Source: Lutjanus erythropterus (lineage: Eukaryota; Chordata; Actinopteri; Lutjaniformes; Lutjanidae). From it: a stretch of DNA of 64,000 nt. Each line of letters opens with the position of its first letter. Position 1 is the stretch's first letter. A model generated the notes under the pieces. It searched no databases and was not told the origin of the DNA. It saw nothing but the letters and a program-made list of their open reading frames with translations. Of this stretch, positions 56,921 through 64,000 are shown in pieces. The translations under genes were made by a program, and so were the position numbers. The DNA lies in assembly GCA_020091685.1 (NCBI GenBank), contig CM034614.1, forward strand, positions 2,570,724-2,634,723, given 5' to 3'.

Positions 56921-57260
56921 GTTGTTTTGTAGTTGACAGGTGTCTCCCTCGCTGCTAGGTTAGCTTGACAGTCCTTTAAACGCACGTTAGCTCACATCGT
57001 TAGCAACACTGGAAAACTAGACTACAAACTCAACGGTCGTTTCGTTCATTTAAACAACTTTTAACTATATTTTGCTCCTCGTTTTTTTTTGGTCAGAGTG
57101 TGACAGGCTCCACAATTCAGTCCAAAGTTTGTTTTTCCAGTTGTTTTTCCGTCCTCAGTTTCGCAGCGTCCGCTTTGTTTCACATCCCAAAATATTTTGT
57201 AATCGAGGAATGCTAACGGTCGTTAAGGGTGCAGTACCTGTTCTGACCGCAGGCACCACG
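56921..57260 (-). promoter_or_regulatory. putative 5' UTR and promoter
   Basis: This segment has more CpG than its surroundings (for example TCGTTTCGTTC, TTTCGCAGCGTCCGC, GGAGGCGCTGTTTCGCTC) and lies between a repeat-bearing AT-rich spacer and a consensus donor at 56856. No TATA box is obvious. Transcription most likely runs on the minus strand from about 57250. Confidence 0.4.
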
Positions 57261-57475
57261 GGAGGCGCTGTTTCGCTCATTTGAGGGAGCTCAGTAAAAA
57301 ATAATGGATGACAAAAACGGAAATAAAATAAATAATTAAATACATTAGAAATACATTTTTTTTATTAGATTATATACATTATTTAATTATTAGTTCAGGT
57401 ATTTCTATATTTATTATTTTTTTGTTGTTTTTTTGTGCTTGTCATTTTTTTAATCATTCAAAAAAGATGGGTAAG

Positions 57476-57775
57476 ACTGAAAAAAGTATTCAGATCCTTT
57501 ATTTAAGTAAAAATATTAATACCAATACACACCAAAAAGTCCTGCATTCAAAGTATGCAATAAAATGGTTCCTGTCAGTTTGTACTATTGTATCTGACGT
57601 GTCTGTATTAATATTACTGTTGGATTAAGGTTCATGTCGCATTTTACTGCTGTGGATGTTTAAGGTTGAGCTTATTTTAACTACTTTATATACGGCTGTT
57701 GGCTAGTTTTTAACCTAAAGCAAGGCATCACAATCTCTAAAACCATTGTATGTTTGCATTAAAAAACAAAGACGA
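57476..57775 (+). mobile_element. SINE-like teleost repeat (AGTATTCAGATCCTTTACTTAAG family)
   Basis: AAAGTATTCAGATCCTTTATTTAAG, AAAAGTCCTGCATTCAAAGT, GCATTTTACTGCTGTGGATG and TTATTTTAACTACTTTATATACGG follow each other in the order I recall for a very abundant percomorph repeat. It is degraded and lies in the spacer between the 57-kb promoter and the arhgef7 3' UTR. Confidence 0.65.
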
Positions 57776-57819
57776 GAAATCCTGTGGGTCTACTAAAGAG
57801 ATGAGATTCAACTGTTTGA

Positions 57820-60815
57820 ACATTTTATTCACAGACAAATGGGTGAAATAAATAGAGGGGGGGGGGGGGTGAATGTTGTCATAGTAACTACTGTTATCAC
57901 CTTCATCACTGTAACATGAGAACACACATTACATTTACATCAGTCACTTTTCAGTTAAATACATAAGTTAAAGTCAGTAATTGACATACTGTAGTACATG
58001 GCTTAACATTAGTGTGGCTTCTAATTTCAGTCATATTTCATTTTGCAGAAAAGGTGAAGTTTTTTTTATCAGCTTTAACAAGGGAAATGTTCTCGTCCTG
58101 AAGGCACGTCTCCTGACGCTCATGAGAAATATTCTGCTGCTCGGTGCAAATCATCCTCAGTGTGATCAGCCAGCCGGTAAAAAAATAAGCAGTGTTACAA
58201 ATCAAAGCCAGTTTTAACAATAAAAACACAAATCACAAATATAAAAATAAGAAATAATTCTACAGCAAGTTGCATATTGACATCATAAAAATCATTTAAA
58301 AAAAAAAAAAAGAAGAAACATTTTCCAGTGTTGTATTGCTTGGACTTTGGTATTGAAACAGAAAACAGCTGACTCGTTGAATATTTCGTTGCGTTTCTAA
58401 AAAACTGAAGTAAAGTCGAACCAAAGAAGAAGACGGTGTCTGTGTGACAGATGGAAACCCTGCAAATGTTTTATGATCACATATTTTTTCTTTTTTTTTG
58501 CTGATTTATTAAGTGAGCTGCATTCAGCATTTTCCTTCATTCTTGGACTTTTTATTACTTTTATATTACAGTATGCATATATCGTTTTCTGCATGGCTTT
58601 AAGACACGACAACGTCCATTTGATGTATTTGATTGTATTTCAGCTCACACTTTAAACAGTTATTGTTCATCCTTTTGAAGATAATATCGACAGCTGCAGC
58701 AAAACGTGTTGACAGTAGGTCCACAAGTTTAGAAAAAGTTAAACGTACATGAAACTCAACTTCCTGACTTCTTTTGCGAAGGGCTACTGCAGGTGAAACG
58801 TACATTTTAGCTGGATTTTTCACCATGAAGAGTTCAAGGAGCTGACAAAGGAAACATTAGATATTTGTGGGCAGTGAGAAAAACCAACCGCAGGATTTTT
58901 TTAGAGCTCTTTTTTTGCACATTAATTATGACCTAGCACCAATACTGTATCTGTAATCTGCCCATATTTGGGGCAGACGTAATGTTTTAGGAACGTATCG
59001 GCCTTTCTCTTCCTCCCTGCTTCAAGTACACACATCCTCTGCACAGTACATCACATGTGTAAGGATCAAATGTCCCGATCAAGTGTTTTTTTTTGCCACC
59101 CAAACACCTGGCAGTCATTGTTATAGCAGTATTATATACTGGGATCTGACCAGGCAGCAGCGTAACCTGGGCTGTAAGGGCTCCTGGGAGGTGAAGGTGT
59201 CGCTCTCTGCTGCACGCATCAGAGTATTTAACTGGTTTACCTTCATGGTGGAGCCAGAAAATGGACAATATTATCAGCTGACCGATAGTATTGAATTCTT
59301 TTACTCCCTAATCAGCCGGTATCGCTCAGAATCTACTTCAGGGCTTTCTGCCAGGAGTGATTTCACTGGCAGGTATTTTAGAGGCATTGGTCGAGTCGTG
59401 TGAGAGTTTTTAGACAGATGCTCAGGACCGTCAGTTGGTTCTTGTGGAGGCACCGGCATGCAAAGTAAGCAGCTGATAAACAAGTCATGTTGGAGATGAC
59501 GAGCTCCTTTTAGTTAGTTAGCATGCGACAATGACACCAACTCATCTGAGAGCGATCGGTTTTAGCAATCTGCGATTTTAATGCCTTACTCCTGATCTTA
59601 TTTTTTTAATATATATATTGTCCAGTAACTATCAGCAGCCAGTCAATTTAGGCATCCACGTTGAAACTAGATTAAAAAAAGGAGCCATACTTCTTAATAT
59701 CACTTGGCTGTAGCGTCAATCTGCAAGAATATGAAATTATAAAAAGTAAAAAGTTCATCTGGAGCTCCCTGATGATCAAGTTCATTCCTGAGAAAATCTC
59801 CCTCCAGCTTCCCTTTACTAACCAGACATCCATACTCTCATCTACTCTTCAGTTAAGCAGATTGTTATCAAAAGTCAATTTATCTTTTGCTTCAGCCTCC
59901 AAATATTTTTTTTTTTTTTGCATGCAAAGGTGGAAGAATAGTTTCAGTTAAACCAGTAAACAAACTAACTGCTTCTAGAACAACTCATCATCTGATTATC
60001 TGGGTTTAAAAAATTAGTAGAATACAAAACAATATTAAAATAATCCAAATAATCACTGGCCAGAAAGGTACATATCCCATGAAGCAATGCAGCAGATTCA
60101 AGTCTTATGTTGGTCTGTTTTGAAATGTTAAGCTGAGGTCACTTAGAAGTGCTGGTAAATTTAGGTTTAGTTTAAAATGTAGTGACTGAGTGCCCTGCTT
60201 CTCTTTGTATTTGATATAAACAAACAAATAAAGACACTTTATAGTTAGTTTGACTGTGAATGAATGGACATTCATCATAAAATAGAATTTTAAAGGTCTC
60301 TTTCATAATAATATGATGATTCAGCGTCTGAAATTAGAGCAAAATTGCTGCTAATGGAGAAAATGTCTATTTCAAGTTTCAGCGAGGACTTTCCTGCACA
60401 TACTGCTCTGATATCTCTCTGAAATATAGAAACTCACGTAGCGTTCGTCTTCATGCACCGGGCCAGTTAGTAAAATACTGTCCTTGCAATGGTGAAATTT
60501 TACAGCACAAATGAGAGAAGTGATTTGTTTGTCGGTGCTCCAGAAAAGGCCAAAAAAAAAAAAGTAAAGGAGCTTGACAGGAAGTGATGTCGTCATGCCT
60601 ACCAGCTGATTTGGCTTCACAGCTTTACGGTCGGTTGGGATGGCTTTGCTGATGGCTGGCAGGCATTTCCTTTTGGTCCAAGTGAAGACAGGTGAAGACA
60701 CGATGAAGAGCGGCGTGGAGTGTTGGCAGCTTCTGTCCACACGGGTCGGACAAAAGTTCGAAAGTCATTTGGTCGTTTTGAAAAGTCACGAAACTGGTCT
60801 CGAGTCTCGTCGGTC
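57820..60815 (-). other. arhgef7: arhgef7 3' UTR region with candidate polyadenylation signals
   Basis: Downstream of the arhgef7 stop, candidate AATAAA signals (TTTATT on the plus strand) occur at about 58504, 58550 and 57827, giving a 3' UTR of roughly 2.3-3.0 kb. An ATTAAA-type signal lies near 59607. Only short open frames occur. A G13 run is at 57857-57869. Which signal is used cannot be decided here. Confidence 0.5.
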
Positions 60816-60938
60816 TCAGAGGTTAGTCTCGTCCCAGGTCGGGTCGTTCATGTTCTTCAGAACTCTCCTGATGATGCGCTCCAGCTCTTTCCTCGCTCGC
60901 TGCTCCTCCTCCAGCGTCCTCCTCATCCTCTTGTTGTC
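60816..60938 (-). CDS. arhgef7: arhgef7 last coding exon: coiled coil and PDZ ligand
   Basis: The acceptor CGTCCAG precedes GAC AAC AAG. Forty residues follow, DNKRMRRTLEEEQRARKELE then RIIRRVLKNMNDPTWDETNL, and TGA. The first part is the C-terminal portion of the trimeric coiled coil known for beta-PIX. The last residues ETNL form the class I PDZ ligand that binds Shank and Scribble. The stop position matches the family. Confidence 0.97.
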   Translation of the reverse strand, partial: DNKRMRRTLEEEQRARKELERIIRRVLKNMNDPTWDETNL

Positions 60939-61061
60939 CTGGACGAGTGAGACAAAGAGAGTCAGCAGCGAGTCCTTCAGTTTCTGGACTTAAAATAATC
61001 CTATAAAATGTGACAACTGAAGAGCAAGTTGTCTGTGTGGTTTAAAAACCTGCAGACTCAC

Positions 61062-61116
61062 CTGTTTGAGCTCCTGGACTTCATCTTTCAGGCTGTACAC
61101 GGTGTCCACCAGACTT
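61062..61116 (-). CDS. arhgef7: arhgef7 coiled-coil exon
   Basis: The 55-base exon completes an arginine codon with its first base and encodes SLVDTVYSLKDEVQELKQ, ending on a codon before GTGAGT. It is the start of the heptad-bearing coiled coil. The human sequence is nearly the same (SLVDTVYALKDEVQELRQ). Confidence 0.97.
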
Positions 61117-61206
61117 CTGCACAAACACAACAGCTCAGCTTTACTTTAACACACATATCAGTCATATTAGTCAGTACGCTGAACGGCCTGAACAAAAGTC
61201 TCTCAC

Positions 61207-61303
61207 CTCTCCTCCACTACGGTCTGTCCGTTGCTCCTGGTCTCCTCCACTATGATCTTCTCCTCCTCTGGGAACAACATGTGTACGTCCTTCCTGCTGG
61301 AGC
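61207..61303 (-). CDS. arhgef7: arhgef7 exon before the coiled coil
   Basis: The 97-base exon encodes [20 protein letters not shown] and [11 protein letters not shown], with phase 1 at the start (two bases complete a codon) and two bases left at the end. [17 protein letters not shown] is a hallmark of PIX proteins. The first residues, SRKDVHMLF, differ from mammalian SRKDSAPQVLL. Confidence 0.96.
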
Positions 61304-61892
61304 CTGATGGAGCAGCGACAGTGTGACTTACACACAGATTTTAACTGATGATCACAGAATTCAGAGACGGTGACGTTACAGACGGGCTGGATAACAAACT
61401 ACAAGAGAGGAAACACCGGACGATGTAGCTGGAAGAGGAGGAATATTGTTATAAACTGTCATCATAGCATGACAAGAAGGGCACGTAAAAATGTCACAAC
61501 AACTTATAAACAGTTTATTTATTTCCTAGGAAAATAATAGACGAGGGGCTCTGGCTGGTCTCTGTGCATATTGCACTTTCATTTTAATGGGGAAACACCA
61601 GAGGACTGAAATGACAACAAACATCAAGCTACACTAAAAAAGGAACATTAAACAGAACAATTTTGATGAACGATGAACGTGAAGTAAGTTACTAAAAGTA
61701 AGTTACTGTACTATGAGGGGTTTATGTTTACTGGTGCTACTGTACACTCATGGGAATTCACACAGGCTCATACTTAAAGACAAACACTACAAACACAAGA
61801 TGCACAGACACTCACACAGCAGGTGAAAGGGTTGGGATGATACACAAGTCTATCCCTAATCGTGATTCGTTTGCACGTCACCAATATCTTAC

Positions 61893-62051
61893 GAGAAAAC
61901 GAGGCAGTCCTGTAACTAGTGGCGGTCCAGATACTGTCATAATCCGAGTCCTCTGACTGGTCAGAACAAGGCAGGTTGCCAGGGAGACCAGCGACGGTGA
62001 GGCTGGTGTCAGCGAGCACATGGTTGTGCATGAGGTCAGTCCCTTGCCAGG
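61893..62051 (-). CDS. arhgef7: arhgef7 acidic/serine insert exon (SEDSDYDSIW)
   Basis: The 159-base exon reads WQGTDLMHNHVLAD, a diverged middle, then SDQSEDSDYDSIWTATSYRT and ASFS, ending with one base before a GTAAGA donor. MHNHVLAD and SEDSDYDSIW are diagnostic of beta-PIX. The middle (TSLTVAGLPGNLP) differs from the mammalian exon. Reading through the donor stays open for 39 codons to a TAA at 61774, the position where mammals make a short isoform by intron retention. Confidence 0.95.
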
Positions 62052-62400
62052 CTGAACCGTAAAAGTACCCAGCAATAGACGGGGTCGGAATAAATCAAAT
62101 TGAATGTTGGAGGGAGGGGATGAGGGGAGGAGTGCAAACCAAATCGTAGTTGTGGGTAATTTTAAACATAAATATAAGATTTAAATCAAATGCAACCAAA
62201 GGAAACAAGGGAAGGACACGGAATAAAAGGGGGAGGATGGTGATGAAACCAAACGAGAGCAAGGATGAAGGAGAAGAGGAAAGCAGAGGAACGCAGGGGA
62301 GACATGAAAAGAGAGGAAAGAGAAAAACATGGTTAGAGCTGACAGCAGAGAAAAAACAGCGGTTAGCAGCAATAAGACAGCGAGGTGTGTGTGAGCATGC

Positions 62401-62421
62401 TGGTGTGTGTGTGTGTGTGTG
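62401..62421. repeat. (TG)n microsatellite in arhgef7 intron
   Basis: TG tract lying seven bases beyond the exon boundary at 62429, on the donor side. Confidence 0.93.
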
Positions 62422-62428
62422 TACTGAC

Positions 62429-62518
62429 TGGAGTTGAGGGTCTGTCGTGTCTTGGCGCTGGTACAGTAGGCCTCAATCACTTTCAGTATCTGAGCGTCCT
62501 CCTCTAGAGCTGCTGTAC
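62429..62518 (-). CDS. arhgef7: arhgef7 GIT-binding exon
   Basis: The 90-base exon encodes TAALEEDAQILKVIEAYCTS and AKTRQTLNS, then a first base A for the threonine shared with the next exon (NS-T-WQG). It is essentially identical to human beta-PIX and is the core of the GIT1/GIT2-binding region. Donor GTCAGT, acceptor CTCAG. Confidence 0.97.
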
Positions 62519-63050
62519 CTGAGAAACACGATGAGAAAAAGTTCGAGTCTCCCTCAGCACCGCAGCTACACAGCGTCTGGCGGCCATATTGGAGCCGTAC
62601 GGCCCTTTGCAGCTTTACAAAACAGCTGACTGCAGCTGTAACTACAACTCAGAGAGCTTCCCTTAAGTACCAGCTGCCAGCCAAGTCCAGCTGGCTCCTT
62701 TATTATATTAATCTTTGATTCTAATAAAATAGGTTTGATTAATAAGCTGCTATGATGCACATTTTACAACCACAAGCCTTTGCTTCATGGATTGACAGTA
62801 GAGTTTTGGGAGTTTTGGACTGTTGGTTGGACAAAAGAAGGAATTTGAAGATGTCACTTTGGGCTCTAGGACAGTGATAATTTTTTACATTTTATAGACA
62901 ACACAATAATGAACTAACTGTTTTACATCATTTTAAAATAATAAAAGCCTGAGTAGAAGCAACAGAAGTACCTCTGCATCACAAGGAAAGGACATCAGGG
63001 TAACAAAGGTGAAAGTTTCTTTCATAATCAGAGTGGTGTAATTTATTTAC

Positions 63051-63144
63051 TTTTTCTCACGGTGAAGTCCTCTTCTGAAGGTTTCCTCTCTGGCTTCCTC
63101 TTAGGGAGCAGCTTCTTCATGTTCTTAGGACTCTTACTCAGATC
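63051..63144 (-). CDS. arhgef7: arhgef7 basic linker exon
   Basis: The 94-base exon encodes DLSKSPKNMKKLLPKRKPER and KPSEEDFTVRK, with one base carried into the serine of the next exon. It is strongly basic. It matches mammalian DLSKSPKTMKKLLPKRKPER. Donor GTAAAT is weaker than consensus. Confidence 0.96.
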
Positions 63145-63344
63145 CTACACACAAACACACACAAACATGTACAGTAGGAATGTAGTCGCAATCCCAGTTT
63201 GACGGCGTGCTCACATTCTTGCACATTACTCCACTGGGACGAGGTCAAATGAATGAAATAGGAAAAAAAACATCCTGGGGGTTATTTTATCCCACTTTGA
63301 ACAACACACAGTAAATCTTATTTTAGCATGCCAGTGTGCAGCAC

Positions 63345-63557
63345 CTCCTTCTGGCAGAGAGCAGCTGAGGGCCGGAGCGGAGGCGCAGGGCGGAGGCAGC
63401 TCAGGCTCCAGGGTTTGGGGGTACTCGGTGGCTCCAGCGGCCCCCACATCGGGCTGCCACCATATGAAGAGGGATGGGGGAGGGTGTGGTAGGTGTGTCC
63501 AGTGCTCCCTCCACGAGACTCCGAGTGTCTGGAGGGAGTGCCGGGGTGAGAGGGCAA
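63345..63557 (-). CDS. arhgef7: arhgef7 proline-rich exon
   Basis: The 213-base exon encodes 71 residues in phase 0 from [20 protein letters not shown] through YHTLPHPSS and [20 protein letters not shown] to [14 protein letters not shown]. The [21 protein letters not shown] block is conserved between beta-PIX and alpha-PIX. Acceptor CTCCCAG, donor GAG/GTGCTG. Confidence 0.97.
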
Positions 63558-63655
63558 CTGGGAGGAGCAGAGGAGAGGGTAAAGAAGAGGGCGGTAAAGT
63601 GGATCAAGGATCAACCGCTTAATTGACTTACTCTTCAAAAGACGTGGACACTTAC

Positions 63656-63792
63656 TGTGTGACAGACGGACTGGGGCTTGTGCGAGTGTGTGTGCGCGGC
63701 CGGGGTGTGTGTGTGTTTGGTGAGGAGGTCCAGCCAGTCCTGTAGGTCCTTCTGACTGTTACACGCCACCTGCATCCGCTCACACTGGCCAC
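63656..63792 (-). CDS. arhgef7: arhgef7 exon: end of PH domain and His/Thr-rich linker
   Basis: The 137-base exon (two bases plus 45 codons) encodes [20 protein letters not shown] and DLLTK, the last strand and helix of the PH domain, then [20 protein letters not shown]. The DNA of the linker is a CA-rich run (about 63683-63722) inside the exon. The length matches the mammalian linker (KVTSVGNPTIKPHSVPSHT), so the frame is kept although the sequence is replaced. Donor GTAAGT. Confidence 0.94.
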
Positions 63793-64000
63793 CTGCACGA
63801 CAGCACGCACGAAAACCAAGAGTATGAATGTACAGAAAGACAAACAGCTGCTTCATTCACTCAAAATGCATTTAAAGGGATAGTTTGGGTTTTTTTTAAG
63901 CGGGGTTGTGTGAGGTGCTTATTCACAGTCAGTGTGTTACCTATAGCAGTTGATGGTCGAAAAGTAGGAGTGATGGCGGTTTCCAGTGCCATTATATAAG
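63793..64000 (-). other. arhgef7: arhgef7 intron at right edge
   Basis: The acceptor of the PH-end exon is at 63793-63794 and the remainder is intronic. The upstream PH and DH exons are outside the window. Confidence 0.85.

Larger units (their letters stand above)
60816..64000 (-). other. arhgef7: arhgef7 (beta-PIX), C-terminal half, eight exons expected or more upstream
   Basis: beta-PIX is a guanine-nucleotide exchange factor and scaffold for Rac1/Cdc42, binding PAK by its SH3 domain, GIT proteins by its C-terminal half, and Shank/Scribble PDZ domains by its end. It acts at focal adhesions and synapses. Seven coding exons on the minus strand (63792-63656, 63557-63345, 63144-63051, 62518-62429, 62051-61893, 61303-61207 with 61116-61062, and 60938-60816 as the last) splice in frame through GT-AG introns of 90-589 bases; counted singly they are eight. 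They encode the PH-domain end ([14 protein letters not shown]), proline-rich linker, GIT-binding region (DAQILKVIEAYCTSAKTRQT), the SEDSDYDSIW acidic segment, coiled coil and WDETNL. The WDETNL end and the THNHVLAD-type insert distinguish it from ARHGEF6. The SH3, DH and most of PH lie beyond 64 kb. Which teleost paralogue (a or b) is not decided. Confidence 0.96.

Noticed and set aside
3676..57000. Remaining STAT1 exons (SH2, linker, DNA-binding domain) on the minus strand
   Set aside because: Looked for GTFLLRFSES-, KYLYP- and GKYYSRP-type coding sequence by eye. None found, though a diverged exon could be missed.
1..64000. A sox1 coding region, CRISPR array, rRNA, or intact viral or transposon gene
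   Set aside because: No HMG-box coding sequence, no regularly spaced repeat-spacer array, no rRNA-like sequence and no transposase, integrase or reverse-transcriptase frame was seen.

Overview
The window looks like a stretch of a teleost, probably percomorph, fish chromosome. The evidence is short introns with GT-AG borders, dense CA/TG microsatellites, and several dispersed repeat phrases typical of fish genomes. Two vertebrate gene families are recognisable by protein sequence, both on the minus strand. There is no sign of bacterial, viral or plasmid organisation. Almost all long open frames here are translations of microsatellites or purine-rich DNA, not genes.

Left edge (1-3.7 kb). A minus-strand gene of unknown identity appears to start in a CpG-rich promoter near 2.2 kb. 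Its first exon probably ends at 1997 and its second exon is 537-599; the rest lies off the left edge. Just upstream, in the same orientation, are the last three coding exons and 3' UTR of a STAT1 gene (3139-3675, polyadenylation signal 2889-2894). They encode the activation-site tyrosine (GYMKTEL), the serine site (PMSP) and the C-terminal tail. The SH2, linker, DNA-binding and N-terminal exons were not found upstream, so within this window the gene is a tail without a body.

Middle (3.7-56.8 kb). No convincing gene was seen in about 53 kb. It alternates between AT-rich, repeat-bearing DNA and blocks of lower-repeat sequence rich in TAATTA homeodomain cores and SOX-like ACAAT/ACAAAG sites. These blocks look like conserved enhancers, but conservation cannot be judged from one sequence. 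Notable single sites are a 19/21 match to the REST/NRSF RE1 element (31877-31897), a CTCF core (49493-49505), an RFX X-box (4403-4416), a perfect 17-bp hairpin (12903-12946) and a fold-back element (44190-44385). Repeats include several old copies of a SINE-like family starting GGGCTGCAACTAAC, a V-SINE-like retroposon (39760-40234), a hAT-like terminus, a LINE-like 3' tail and a duplicated 300-bp unit (7.5 and 8.5 kb).

Right edge (56.8-64 kb). A second CpG-richer promoter with a likely 5' exon on the minus strand (coding part 56857-56920) precedes a repeat-bearing spacer. Then come the long 3' UTR and the last seven coding exons seen of arhgef7 (beta-PIX), 60816-63792. These encode the end of the PH domain, the proline-rich linker, the GIT-binding region, the coiled coil and the PDZ ligand WDETNL. 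The 5' part of arhgef7 lies beyond 64 kb.

The genes do not form a pathway. beta-PIX is a Rac/Cdc42 exchange-factor scaffold and STAT1 is an interferon-responsive transcription factor. In human, arhgef7 is followed by a long gene-poor interval leading to SOX1 (recalled synteny), so the desert here may be the equivalent regulatory landscape. That is an inference.
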